Of a stretch of DNA of 64,000 bases, positions 21,243 to 30,008 are shown one piece after another. The notes under the pieces were generated by a model that did no database searches, was not told the origin of the DNA, and saw only the letters and a list, made by a program, of their open reading frames with translations. The position numbers were made by a program, and so were the translations under genes. Within the stretch, counting starts at the first letter, position 1; the number at the start of each line of letters is the position of its first letter. The stretch comes from Corynebacterium aurimucosum ATCC 700975 (GTDB lineage: Bacteria > Actinomycetota > Actinomycetes > Mycobacteriales > Mycobacteriaceae), in the NCBI RefSeq assembly GCF_007672725.1, contig NZ_VDTC01000005.1:62001-126000 (forward strand). Direction: 5' to 3'.

Positions 21243-22955
21243 TCAAGATAGAACCCACCGCGTGTTGGGCCCGCGCTGTGGGCCATCAGGATCGATGCGC
21301 GCTTGGCCTATAGTCCGCAGGTGGCGCAGTATTCCCGTGACAGTTGCCCGGTCTACTCCCAGTTCTTCGGCGACTTCACGCGTAGTCAGTGCAGCTCCTT
21401 CTTTGAGTTGAGCCAGGATCCAGTCCTGAACGGAGGTCGCTGCGATGTGTCCTTCTATGTGAAGCCCCATCAGCGATCGGGCCTTGGTGGTAAGTATCCA
21501 CTCTCGCGCTTCCCGTAGTTGTTCTACGAAACCGAGGCTCTCATACCACCGAAGGGTATCCGCAGCCTGATCTTCGCTGACTTGCATGAGTTGGGCAGCA
21601 GTGTGGCACAGCAGGATCTGGTTGTCCATAAGGTGACGGGCAATGATGAGACCATTGACGCTGTCGAATGGCTCAGCGCCGAAAGCACCTTTGAGTTCGG
21701 TCAAGGCCTTAACAAACGCGGTGTCAACGCGGCCAGAGGACAAAATAACTTCGACGAAGGATTCCTCGGCGCGAAGTTCCGGAATATGGCGACCACTCGA
21801 CAGCATCGATGCCCACATGCGGTCGAATCCACGGGAGGATTCCTCTGCTAACCCCAGCATCCTTAACGCCGTCATAAGGCGGGGATTTCGGGGAATTGAT
21901 TGTGTTGTGAGAACTCGATTGCGTTGTACACCTGTGGGAAGACCACCGGGTGACCATACAGAGAAGGCTATGGGAGATTGGTCGATGACTACTGCAGCCG
22001 ATGCGTCCCAGTCGCGATGGGCTAAGGCGTTGGAGACGAGCTCGTCGACAGCGGTGTCTGGGAAAGCCTTGATCGATACTTCTTGACCTGTGGCAAGTGC
22101 GATGCGCTCCACTTCTTGCTGGGCATTGACTCGAATTAGCTCTTTCAACCGCAAGTATGCGGTGATGAGGGGTGCAGAGATTTCCGTTGTTCTCGGCTCA
22201 CCACCAGGGACAAGACGGAGGAGGTGCCGAACTGTAACCTGCTGGGATACCGGAGGCATGAAGAGGATTTCGGCCGCGTATGTGGGGTTTTGTGAGCCAT
22301 CCAGCAGCCCTAATTCTCCCAAAAGTTCGCGGGTCGTCGCGGGAACAGGCTCCTGGGAACCGGACATCGCTCTAGCTTGAGCTAGCAGGTGCCGCGCCTG
22401 ATCGACGGCTGTCATATCGAGTTCCTCAAGTCCTCGCCGGGAGGGGTGAGCGGTGTAATCCGGGTTGGCGCGTTCAAAAAAGAGTGCGCGGCGTTGGTGC
22501 TCGGTGAGGGGTACGCAGCGAGTACCAACCCGTTTGCTTGCCTGTCCCTTCGGGCGCTGATACAGCGTGATGCCACGGGGAACGCGCAAGACGATGAGCC
22601 GGGCTCCGCACCACTCCAGCTCCTCTGCTTCGACGTGGATGTTGGGCTGTGTTCCTTCGAAGATTTTTCTTATGAGCCAGTCCAGTTCCCTCTGGGTGCC
22701 TGTAAATGCCGCTGGTCCTGATTTCTTGTCTGCGACTCCAAGCACGATGAAAGCGTTCCCGTTATCGGCATTGGAAAAGCACACGGCTTCATCGATGAGG
22801 AATTCAACAAGGGTTGCGTCTGGATTGCGATTTCTCGGGTGGACTGCAGGGTCCTCTCTGAAATCGAGAATCTCGGATTCCAGGCTATCGGCGGTTGCGC
22901 CGGTTTCAATCGAGCGCAGTGCCTGGATGATGAAGTCGAGTTCGTCCTCTCTCAT
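21243..22955 (-). CDS. AlbA_2/Schlafen-type ATP-binding regulator
   Basis: 570 residues. The N-terminal AlbA_2 (Schlafen) domain is seen in LVEFLIDEAVCFSNADNGNAFIVLGVADKKSG ... RLIVLRVPRG, about 45-155. A HATPase_c_4-like middle part follows (FPDTAVDELVSNALAHRDWDASAAVVI; about 310-400), then a C-terminal winged helix (LTTREVAEELGVDRATVTGILRHLRTIGQARID; about 520-560). This architecture is found in predicted transcription regulators and some defence loci; the ligand is unknown. An upstream TATACT sits 7 bases before the ATG, implying a leaderless mRNA, and a 25-bp palindrome touches the TATACT, suggesting autoregulation. Confidence 0.8.
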   Translation of the reverse strand: MREDELDFIIQALRSIETGATADSLESEILDFREDPAVHPRNRNPDATLVEFLIDEAVCFSNADNGNAFIVLGVADKKSGPAAFTGTQRELDWLIRKIFEGTQPNIHVEAEELEWCGARLIVLRVPRGITLYQRPKGQASKRVGTRCVPLTEHQRRALFFERANPDYTAHPSRRGLEELDMTAVDQARHLLAQARAMSGSQEPVPATTRELLGELGLLDGSQNPTYAAEILFMPPVSQQVTVRHLLRLVPGGEPRTTEISAPLITAYLRLKELIRVNAQQEVERIALATGQEVSIKAFPDTAVDELVSNALAHRDWDASAAVVIDQSPIAFSVWSPGGLPTGVQRNRVLTTQSIPRNPRLMTALRMLGLAEESSRGFDRMWASMLSSGRHIPELRAEESFVEVILSSGRVDTAFVKALTELKGAFGAEPFDSVNGLIIARHLMDNQILLCHTAAQLMQVSEDQAADTLRWYESLGFVEQLREAREWILTTKARSLMGLHIEGHIAATSVQDWILAQLKEGAALTTREVAEELGVDRATVTGILRHLRTIGQARIDPDGPQRGPNTRWVLS

Positions 22956-22962
22956 GACCTGT

Positions 22963-22993
22963 AGTATAGCGGAGTTGTTTCAAACAACTCCGC
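22963..22993 (-). promoter_or_regulatory. Leaderless promoter -10 abutted by 25-bp palindrome
   Basis: The minus-strand -10 TATACT (complement of 22963-22968) is 7 bases from the ATG at 22955. Immediately beside it lies a perfect inverted repeat: GCGGAGTTGTTT (22969-22980), one central base, AAACAACTCCGC (22982-22993). A protein bound here would block RNA polymerase; the gene it serves encodes a winged-helix protein, so autorepression is the simplest reading. Confidence 0.7.
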
Positions 22994-23105
22994 AACAACT
23001 AATAAACAACTATTGACTAATATGACAGCTTCTGACGCAGATTTATTCTTAAAAGTGCAGGCCACAGTGTTGCGCGAGTTGTTGAGGAGTTGTTTTAGAG
23101 TTGTT
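22983..23105. repeat. Two inverted arrays of three AACAACT repeats at exact 11-bp phasing
   Basis: AACAACT starts at 22983, 22994 and 23005 (11-bp steps). The reverse complement AGTTGTT starts at 23077, 23088 and 23099 (again 11-bp steps). Further copies are at 22973 (inverted, making the palindrome with 22983) and in the stem of the terminator at 23139 and 23176. The extended 11-mer is roughly MAACAACTCNN. One copy per helical turn puts all sites of an array on the same DNA face, as for cooperative binding of a multimeric regulator. Confidence 0.8.
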
Positions 23106-23138
23106 TATTACTCGGTTGTGGCGCCTTAGTTGTCAAAA

Positions 23139-23182
23139 AGTTGTTGCCCGCAGTACCGAAATGGGCACTACGGGCAACAACT
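23139..23182 (-). terminator. Rho-independent terminator after yceI
   Basis: A long stem pairs 23139-23157 with 23164-23182 (outer AGTTGTTGCCCG / CGGGCAACAACT perfect, inner part with G-U-type mismatches). On the minus strand it is followed by TTTTTGACA. It lies 39 bp after the yceI stop. Its stem ends carry the same AACAACT heptamer as the regulatory array. Confidence 0.85.
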
Positions 23183-23221
23183 AAAAACTACTTCTCAAGG
23201 CGAGGTATCGCGCTTGAGGGC

Positions 23222-23755
23222 TTACTGCTTGATGGCAGAGACCTCGAGCTCGATCTTGATCTCCTCGGAGACGAGCACGCCGCCGGTCTTCAGCGGAGCG
23301 TTGAAGTCGATGCCGAAGTCGGTGCGGTTAATGGAGGTCTTAGCCTCGAAGCCAAGGCGGGTGTTGCCGAAGGGATCCTCGGCCACGCCGGTCTCTTCTA
23401 CCTTGAAATCGACGGACTTGGTGGTGCCCTTGATGGTGAGATCACCGGTGACGGTGCCCTCGCCCTCGTCGTTAACGTCGAACTTGGTCGCGGTGAAGGT
23501 CATCTCCGGGAACTTCTCAACATCGAAGAAGTCCTCATTCTTCACGTGTGCATCGCGGTCAGCGTTCTTGGCATCGATGGACGCCGTCTTTACCGTGGCG
23601 GTGGCGGCGGAGTCAGTAATGTTCTCCCCTACGGTCAGGGTGCCTTCGAATTCGTTGAAGTTGCCGCGCACCTTGGTGACCATGGCGTGGCGAGCTACAA
23701 AGCCGATAGTGGTGTGTGCCGGATCCAGTGCGTAGGTTCCTGCGGTGATAGTCAT
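23222..23755 (-). CDS. yceI: YceI-family protein
   Basis: 177 residues: ITAGTYALDPAHTTIGFVARHAMVTKVRGNFNEFEGTL ... DAHVKNEDFFDVEKFPEMTFTAT ... GDLTIKGTTKSVDF. This is the complete YceI lipocalin-like beta barrel known to bind isoprenoid-type lipids in homologues. No signal peptide, so cytosolic here. ATG at 23755 after GAGGAA. A palindrome 32-49 bp upstream may control it. Confidence 0.94.
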   Translation of the reverse strand: MTITAGTYALDPAHTTIGFVARHAMVTKVRGNFNEFEGTLTVGENITDSAATATVKTASIDAKNADRDAHVKNEDFFDVEKFPEMTFTATKFDVNDEGEGTVTGDLTIKGTTKSVDFKVEETGVAEDPFGNTRLGFEAKTSINRTDFGIDFNAPLKTGGVLVSEEIKIELEVSAIKQ

Positions 23756-23786
23756 GGGTTCCTCGTTTCTTCTAGGTTTCTCTAGA

Positions 23787-23804
23787 TTGTTGACGTGACA
23801 ACAA
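23787..23804. promoter_or_regulatory. Palindrome in yceI upstream region
   Basis: TTGTTGACGTGACAACAA: TTGTTG and CAACAA arms around a 6-base centre. The half-site resembles the AACAAC core of the array by the AlbA_2 gene on the other side of yceI, so one regulator could touch both. Inference only. Confidence 0.4.
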
Positions 23805-23860
23805 GAATTATACGCTCCTTCACTTATCTGTCAAGGGAAGAAATTGCAAGAACACTAAAG

Positions 23861-23956
23861 CCCCAGACCTGCTACCCGAAACCTGCAGGTGGGCGTCGTC
23901 AAGCGCGTGGCGCGTCTGAGTCAGCGAGCAGGGAGTTTCGGGATCGAGGTCTGGGG
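23861..23956. repeat. Long imperfect inverted repeat downstream of murJ
   Basis: 22-base arms at 23861-23882 and 23935-23956 share CCCCAGACCT and CCCGAAAC, differing only in the four bases between. The 52-base spacer is GC-rich with smaller self-complementary parts. It begins 19 bp after the murJ stop, so it may be the operon's 3' stem or terminator, though the minus strand has only a short CTTT after it. Confidence 0.5.
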
Positions 23957-23975
23957 AAATGCGTGAGGTGGTGGG

Positions 23976-26900
23976 TTAGTTGGTTGGGATGCCCACCAGG
24001 GTGGCCTCCTTCAGTGTGACGGAGCCGGACTTGGGCATGTCGGTGAAGACGATGAGGGCGCCGTCGAAGGCCACGGGCTTCTCCTTGAGCTCGATGTCTT
24101 GGCGCGCGTTGGTTAGCGTGCCGTGTGCGAGCTCGGTGAGCTTGCCGGAGTCAGGATCCGTGGGGTCAAAATCCTTGGTATTAACGCCATAGACTTCGTA
24201 CTTGGCGCCGGTGGACTTGCTCTGCTGAAGCGGAAGCGCTCGGAGTTGCGTGGGCTTGTCAATGCTGAGCAGGAGTCCAGTGTCTGCCTTCTTCGTGGAC
24301 CATGAACCAGAAACTTCCTTGCCCTCCGGAACGGAGGTGGTCTTGACGTCCTTCAGGAGCACCGGCGGCACGTTGGGGAATGAGGTTTCAGTCGTCGATT
24401 CGCTCTTCGTCACCACGGGGGAAGTCTTTTCATTACCCACATGGGATAGGATCCACACGCTGAGCGCGGCCATCGCCACGACGAAGAGGGTGGCCAGCGC
24501 GCCTAGGACGATGATGCCGGAGCCAGAGTAACCGCGGCCGCCGAAGCCCGGTGCGGGGCTCGGGTCCTCCTTGCGCGGGGTCTCCTCCACTGGAATCTGG
24601 AGGGTCTCCTCGCCGTCGTCGCCATCGCCGGCGAAGGCTGCCAAGCGGTTGGCGATGTCCTCGAGATCGGAGTATTGGCCCTCCTCGGCGTCGGCAGCAA
24701 TCTCCTGCAGCACCTCCGGTGTCGGACTGGTGGACTCCACGAGGAGCGAGATGGCGGAGGCCAGCGCCGAGCGGTCAGTCTCCTCATCGTTGCTGTGCAA
24801 CACCGCGGGGAAGGCCAGGGTGGCAATGCCCTCGGTGGAAATGCGGATGCGGTTGCGGTTCTCAATTCCCAGCACGAGGCCCGCCGCATGGGCGGCAGCC
24901 GTGGTGCGCACCAGCGGGACCAAGGCGTGGGCGACGGCGCGCGGATCGAGGTCCTCATCCTCCGACACCGTCTTCAGGGAGGTGCCCTCCACCCAGTCCG
25001 CCACGACGAGGCAGCCCTGGCGGTAAGACAGGATGTCGATGTTCTCCGCCATGGCATCCAGTTCCATCTCAGCCAGGCGGCGCGTGGCGCGGGAGACCTC
25101 CGCGGAGCGGCGGGCGGCTACCGCCGGGGTGGCGGGAGCCATCGGAGCCTCGCCCGTGGTGTCCACGAATGTCAGCGATACAAGGCGGCCGGTGGCCTGC
25201 TCGCGGGCCTTCCAGAAGCGGGTACCCGCGGCAGAGCCGTAGTCCTTGAGGAGGCGGAAGCGGCCATCGGATACCGGTGCGCCCGGCACCAAGCGCGGCC
25301 CGCGGACAATACCGGCGGACATCGGCGGCGGTACCGGCGAGGAGTTGAAGGCATCCACGCTGAAGATCGGCTGGATCTCCAGCTGCTCTGGGGCCTCGAC
25401 CTCGATGGCCTCGGCATGCTCGATCTTGATGATGCGGGACATGCCGGGGATGCGCTGCAGCTGGCGGCCAAGGTTGATGACTTCCGGCAAACCCGAGCGC
25501 GAAAGCACGATGCCGGTGACAGCCACGAAGATGAGGCCCGCCACGGCAAGCTTCAGCAGGTACACGAACGGCGGCACCTGCTCCGGGAGCACGAGGTTGA
25601 TGACGTAATTGATGACGAAGGCCACCACGAGGCCCACGAGGGAGGCCAGTACTGACCAGATAGTCGTCGCGATAACCGCGCGGCCACCCAGGCTGCCCAG
25701 CTTTCGCTTGAGCAGGAAGCCGCCGATCACCGCGCCGGCCACGAAGCCGAAGCCATTGGCAGTGCCCAGAAGGACGACCACGCGGTCGGGGGAATCCGCC
25801 ACGTGTGGGGCAAGCAGGGAGAGCACCGACTTGGTGAGCGTGATGCCAGCGATGATAAACGTCGGCGTCCACGCTTCTTCGCGGGCGTAGAAGACGCGTA
25901 GGTGCAGCAGCACGAGGGCGTATGGGATGAGGGTAAAGGCAGAGAAGCTCAGCGTGAGGCCGAGTACCTCGGCCGCCTTGGCGTTGAAGGCGCCGTATTG
26001 GAAAAGGCCGCGGGCGATCGGGATGCCGAATCCCGTCATGAAGATGACGATGGGAATCAGGGCGATAAACGTCAGCTTCGTGCCCAGCGTGAGATCCCGG
26101 ACCACGGCCTTGACGTCACCGTCCGCGGCGTTGCGGGACAGGCGCGGCATAATTGCGGTGAGCAGCGTGACGCCAATGACGCCATAGGGTACCTGCAGGA
26201 GAAGCCATGCCTGCTGGTAGATAAACGGCGCTTCTTTGTCCGCATGGGCCGCCACGCGGGAGGTGATGACGTAACCCAGCTGGGAAACCGCTACGTAGGC
26301 CACGATGGCCATGGCCATCCCGCCGAATTGCTTGAGGCGGTCATCCAGGCCCCACAGCGGCTTGAGGTTAATGCCCGCCTTCTTGAGATAAGGGAAAAGG
26401 ATGAGGCATTGCACCACCACACCGGCCGTGGTACCTAGGGCTAGGAGCAGCACGTGCCGGTCTGTGATCGGCGAAGGCGCATCGGGATGCAAGCTGCCCG
26501 GGAGCAGCTGGTAGGCCACGAGCACCGTGATCGAGATGATGTTATTGACCACCGGTGCCCACGCGCCTGGCCCAAAGATGCTCTTGGTGTTGAGCACCGC
26601 TTGGAAGAGCGCGAAAAGCCCGTAGAAGAAGATCTGCGGCAGCAGCAAGTAGGCAAAGGAGGTGGCCTGCACGGCATTGACCTCGCCGTCCTCCGGCAAC
26701 ATCATGCGCGTTAACTGCGGGGCAAAGATGCAGGAAAGCACCGTGATCGTGGCCAGCAGGGAGAAGGCCAGCGTGAAGAGGCGCCGGACAAAGTCCTCGC
26801 CACGGTCAGCGTCTTCCTTTTCCGCGCGCACCAGCACGGGCACCACGAGCGAGGTCAGCACCGCGCCCAACACGATCTCCGTGATGAGGTTGGGCAGCTG

Positions 26901-27218
26901 GTTCGCCGTGGTGAAGGCGGAGGAAATAGCCGGGCCGAGCGACGAGCCGATGAGCACGTTGCGGATGAATCCCGTGATGCGGGAAATCATCGTCGCAATG
27001 GCCATGGAGCCGGTCGCGCGAACGACGGCGCCGTCGGAGTTCTTTTCGCCGGAGGGCTCACTCGAGGCAGCGGCGGCCTTGCCCTTCAGTCCCGAGCGGT
27101 CCTCGAGTTCGTCGTCGACAGCAACGACGCCACTCGGCGCGCGCTTTTCCGGGACCGGTGCCGGTGGCGAGGGCGTGACAATGCGTCGACGGGCACCAGA
27201 CTTAGGTTCATGTGTCAT
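23976..27218 (-). CDS. murJ: Lipid II flippase MurJ fused to pseudokinase domain
   Basis: 1080 residues. The MVN/MurJ membrane core (about 70-610, GSMAIATMISRITGFIRNVLIG onward) flips lipid II across the membrane. A cytosolic kinase-like domain follows (about 660-880): GRFRLLKDYGSAAGTRFWKARE resembles the glycine loop, but the catalytic loop position reads HAAGLVLGIENRNRIRI with no HRD. Another membrane helix (GIIVLGALATLFVVAMAALSVWIL, about 920) and an extracellular discoidin-like tail end the protein. This matches the mycobacterial Rv3910 layout, where the pseudokinase is phosphorylated and bound by FhaA. It follows the DUF6049 gene by 9 bp. Confidence 0.93.
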   Translation of the reverse strand: MTHEPKSGARRRIVTPSPPAPVPEKRAPSGVVAVDDELEDRSGLKGKAAAASSEPSGEKNSDGAVVRATGSMAIATMISRITGFIRNVLIGSSLGPAISSAFTTANQLPNLITEIVLGAVLTSLVVPVLVRAEKEDADRGEDFVRRLFTLAFSLLATITVLSCIFAPQLTRMMLPEDGEVNAVQATSFAYLLLPQIFFYGLFALFQAVLNTKSIFGPGAWAPVVNNIISITVLVAYQLLPGSLHPDAPSPITDRHVLLLALGTTAGVVVQCLILFPYLKKAGINLKPLWGLDDRLKQFGGMAMAIVAYVAVSQLGYVITSRVAAHADKEAPFIYQQAWLLLQVPYGVIGVTLLTAIMPRLSRNAADGDVKAVVRDLTLGTKLTFIALIPIVIFMTGFGIPIARGLFQYGAFNAKAAEVLGLTLSFSAFTLIPYALVLLHLRVFYAREEAWTPTFIIAGITLTKSVLSLLAPHVADSPDRVVVLLGTANGFGFVAGAVIGGFLLKRKLGSLGGRAVIATTIWSVLASLVGLVVAFVINYVINLVLPEQVPPFVYLLKLAVAGLIFVAVTGIVLSRSGLPEVINLGRQLQRIPGMSRIIKIEHAEAIEVEAPEQLEIQPIFSVDAFNSSPVPPPMSAGIVRGPRLVPGAPVSDGRFRLLKDYGSAAGTRFWKAREQATGRLVSLTFVDTTGEAPMAPATPAVAARRSAEVSRATRRLAEMELDAMAENIDILSYRQGCLVVADWVEGTSLKTVSEDEDLDPRAVAHALVPLVRTTAAAHAAGLVLGIENRNRIRISTEGIATLAFPAVLHSNDEETDRSALASAISLLVESTSPTPEVLQEIAADAEEGQYSDLEDIANRLAAFAGDGDDGEETLQIPVEETPRKEDPSPAPGFGGRGYSGSGIIVLGALATLFVVAMAALSVWILSHVGNEKTSPVVTKSESTTETSFPNVPPVLLKDVKTTSVPEGKEVSGSWSTKKADTGLLLSIDKPTQLRALPLQQSKSTGAKYEVYGVNTKDFDPTDPDSGKLTELAHGTLTNARQDIELKEKPVAFDGALIVFTDMPKSGSVTLKEATLVGIPTN

Positions 27219-27227
27219 TGAGAAAAA

Positions 27228-29381
27228 CTATCCGTGAGACTTCTTTTTCTTCCGCTTACCCAGCCGGAACAATGCGGCAAGGACGAGGGCGAGCGCGGCG
27301 ATTGCGCCGACTCCATAGACGCTAACGATACCGGCACGCGTCTGCACCGTGATATCGATTGGATCCGATATGAGGTGCTCAGATGGTGTTGCAAGCCATA
27401 GGCGCAACGACATCTGGTCAACGTTGCTGGGCAGGTCAGCGGTCATGGACACGGTAATAGATCCCTTGGCTGGGATGTGAATCAAGTCCTGCGTGTTCAA
27501 CGTGGCGCCGTCGGGGGCGTCGTAGGCTAGGTGGGCGTCGACAGGCAGCGGCAGGCCGTTCTCCGCCACGATGAGCAGCGGTGATGACTCCGAAACGCGG
27601 GTAAAGACGTTGCCCGGCGGGATGAGCGCCACGGAGGCGCGAAGCTCGCGGAGCATATCCGCGTTTTTCTCCAGCCGGGCGCGGCTCTGCTCCACCGAGG
27701 ATGGAAAACCGTGGAGGCTGGAGCGGTCGGTAGCGCTGAGCGCCGTGAGGAGATCGCGGCGCAGGGGTGCCGTGAAGTTATAGCGCGTCATGGCGATACC
27801 GGGATCATTGACCATGATGGACATCAGCTCATCGGTATAGCGCGCCTGCTGCGTCACCTGTGTGATCTCGGCGTCGTGGAAGGCTGCGGGATCTGGGTAG
27901 GGACTTCCGGGGTTGCCGCTGCCGGGCTCGATGGGCAGCGCGGCAACGGGACGGGGCTCGAGGCGCCCGGAATTGAGCAGGCGCTGCGCTGCTTCCATCA
28001 CCGCGCGCGCGGCGGCGGGGTCCTGGAAGTTCGGCAGCTTGGCCACGGTCTCCTCTTGCGCGGACGCCACGCTTATCGACGCCCCCGCCGTCAGCGCCCT
28101 CGCCTGCTCTGAATCCATCGAAAAGTCGTAGCTCAGCTCCGGGTTGGAGTACCCAGTGGTCTGCGGCTTGGAACCGGTCTGGGCCAAGAGGGCTCCGAGG
28201 GAGGCATCAAAGGTGGCGGCCTTACCGGCCCACTCGGAATTATCCGCCACCAGCAGCGGGACGGGCATCGCGTGCTCGCTTGTCCCTGAGGCAGGCGCGG
28301 TCAGTGGCGTGCTGAGCGGGGCACCGAGGACGCGCTCGATGGTGTCAGCGCCCTGCTCGACGGCCTCGTGGGTGAGCCACTCGTTTCCTACCTGGGCCAC
28401 GGCATCGGTGTCTGCGTTAGCCCACGGCATGAGCATGCGGCAGTCCACCTTCTTCAGTTTCTCCAGCCACGCGGCGGCGTCTTGGGCGCCCGCGCCCGGC
28501 TTGCCGCGATCGGAATCGGCGCTGCTAAACCAGGAATCGCGCAGGCGCGTGGGGTGTTTAGCGGTGGAGGGGCGGGTCTCGTTGACGGTGTAGCCGGCGG
28601 ACATGCGGTCGGCGGCGTCGACAAGCGCGGGGTCCAGGGCCACGCAGCCTGAACCGTGCAGATCATGCTGCAGGTAGGCGTCGAGCAGCTGATCGAGGCG
28701 CCCGCCCGGTGAGAGCTGTTCAGCGAGCTGCTCGCTTTCTAAGATGAGCTCCTCGCCGCCGGTATCTCCCGGCACGACGTCGACCTGGGCGGTCACGGGA
28801 TAGATCAGTGAGAACTCGTGTTTGCTGTCGTCTTCTGCGTCGGGCGTCGGATCCTGATTTTCGCCTCTGAAATCCAGGATGGTCCGCTCTTCCGCAAAGC
28901 TCGCGGCCTGGCCGTCGCGGGTGCCGGTGAGCGTAAACAGCAGTGGGTAGGCGCCGGGATCGGTGATGGCCAGCGTGGAGTCATCTCCCAACGCGGTGGG
29001 GACCTCCACGGTTACGTCGCGGCTCTCCCCCGGCTCCAGTGCTCCTGCGCCGAGCGAAGCCCCATAATAAGGAAAGGATCCCGCAGCGAGCTCTTGGCGG
29101 GCCTCCGTCGTGGAGTTCACAGCATTGCTGCGTCGGGAGGTTATTTGCAAGTCATCAACGGCGCTCTCGGTTGGGTTGTGGATGCGCAGCTGGACTTTAA
29201 GCGTCTCACCTACTCGCGCCTCCGTCGCGCTGAGCAAGCTGAGTTCGAGCTCATCGGGGCCGCGGGAGCCGAGCCAATAGTGGGAGTCGTTGCTCTCGGC
29301 GTCGGGAGTTTGTGCCTGGGCCACGGGGACGGCGCAGCCCACCGCCAGCGCCGTGATGGCAACCGCTGCGCGCCAACTCAC
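27228..29381 (-). CDS. Large exported DUF6049-type protein (Rv3909-like)
   Basis: 717 residues with signal peptide ([20 protein letters not shown]), a long extracytoplasmic region and one C-terminal membrane anchor ([20 protein letters not shown]) followed by [12 protein letters not shown]. The first part ([27 protein letters not shown]) looks like an Ig-like NEW3 repeat. It sits between the NUDIX gene and murJ as Rv3909 does and probably works at the cell envelope. GTG start overlaps the NUDIX stop as GTGA. Confidence 0.85.
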   Translation of the reverse strand: MSWRAAVAITALAVGCAVPVAQAQTPDAESNDSHYWLGSRGPDELELSLLSATEARVGETLKVQLRIHNPTESAVDDLQITSRRSNAVNSTTEARQELAAGSFPYYGASLGAGALEPGESRDVTVEVPTALGDDSTLAITDPGAYPLLFTLTGTRDGQAASFAEERTILDFRGENQDPTPDAEDDSKHEFSLIYPVTAQVDVVPGDTGGEELILESEQLAEQLSPGGRLDQLLDAYLQHDLHGSGCVALDPALVDAADRMSAGYTVNETRPSTAKHPTRLRDSWFSSADSDRGKPGAGAQDAAAWLEKLKKVDCRMLMPWANADTDAVAQVGNEWLTHEAVEQGADTIERVLGAPLSTPLTAPASGTSEHAMPVPLLVADNSEWAGKAATFDASLGALLAQTGSKPQTTGYSNPELSYDFSMDSEQARALTAGASISVASAQEETVAKLPNFQDPAAARAVMEAAQRLLNSGRLEPRPVAALPIEPGSGNPGSPYPDPAAFHDAEITQVTQQARYTDELMSIMVNDPGIAMTRYNFTAPLRRDLLTALSATDRSSLHGFPSSVEQSRARLEKNADMLRELRASVALIPPGNVFTRVSESSPLLIVAENGLPLPVDAHLAYDAPDGATLNTQDLIHIPAKGSITVSMTADLPSNVDQMSLRLWLATPSEHLISDPIDITVQTRAGIVSVYGVGAIAALALVLAALFRLGKRKKKKSHG

Positions 29382-29980
29382 CGCGGAGTCGCCTTTCCTG
29401 CGGCAGCTTCCTTTCGCGCGAGATCAGGGAGGAGGTCGTGGGCGATGCGGGCCAGCTTGCGCTCGTCCGCATAGGCAAGGTGCTCGATGAGCTCGGAGAC
29501 CGGGATCCAGGACACCTCGGTGACCTCCGGGTCCTCGTCATTCATGATGCCGTCCACGAAACGCAGCAGGTGGTGGTGCACGGTCTTGTGAATGCGCACG
29601 CCATCGGAGACGAACCAATAATCAATCATGCCCAGGTCCGCGAAGACCTTGCCGTGGATTCCGGTTTCCTCCCATACTTCGCGCTCGGCGGTGAGTTCCT
29701 TGGCCTCGCCGTTTTCCACATGGCCCTTCGGCATGGACCACAGCAGGCGCCCGCGGCGGTCCAACCTGCCGATGAGTGCCACATAGATTTGGGACAGGTC
29801 GACGTTGCTGTCTTCGTCGACGGCCTCCGCCAATCCGGACACGACGAGTCCGCCTGCGGACGTCTCATCCCGCGTGGTCATGCGGTTGGTGGACGTGCGC
29901 TGGGGGCGTCCCGTGCGGTGGTTCCGGTGGCCCGCGCCCCGCCGGCGGCGGCGCTTGGACCCTGGCGTGTTCTTAGTCAT
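29378..29980 (-). CDS. NUDIX hydrolase (MutT4-like)
   Basis: 200 residues. An Arg/Lys-rich N-terminal tail ([15 protein letters not shown]) is followed by a NUDIX fold. The NUDIX box is complete: [23 protein letters not shown] fits GX5EX7REUXEEXGU. Position between pcnA and the DUF6049 gene matches Rv3908 (mutT4). Substrate unknown; nucleotide or dinucleotide sanitation is likely. First gene of the NUDIX-DUF6049-murJ operon. Confidence 0.9.
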   Translation of the reverse strand: MTKNTPGSKRRRRRGAGHRNHRTGRPQRTSTNRMTTRDETSAGGLVVSGLAEAVDEDSNVDLSQIYVALIGRLDRRGRLLWSMPKGHVENGEAKELTAEREVWEETGIHGKVFADLGMIDYWFVSDGVRIHKTVHHHLLRFVDGIMNDEDPEVTEVSWIPVSELIEHLAYADERKLARIAHDLLPDLARKEAAAGKATPR

Positions 29981-30008
29981 CCCTGCTAATCGTAGTAGAC
30001 TTCGATCC
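29981..30008. promoter_or_regulatory. Back-to-back leaderless promoters (NUDIX / pcnA)
   Basis: Only 28 bp separate the divergent starts. Plus strand: TAGACT (29996-30001), 7 bases, GTG of pcnA. Minus strand: TACGAT (complement of 29989-29994), 8 bases, ATG of the NUDIX gene. Both spacings fit transcription starting at the initiation codon. The two -10 hexamers are one base apart, so -35 parts must lie inside the opposite coding regions. Confidence 0.6.

Noticed and set aside
22973-23182. AACAACT repeats as a CRISPR array
   Set aside because: Units are 7-11 bp with no 25-40-bp spacers and no cas genes.
23795-24019. 74-codon frame upstream of yceI
   Set aside because: Runs across a palindrome and the murJ 3' inverted repeat; no coding signs.
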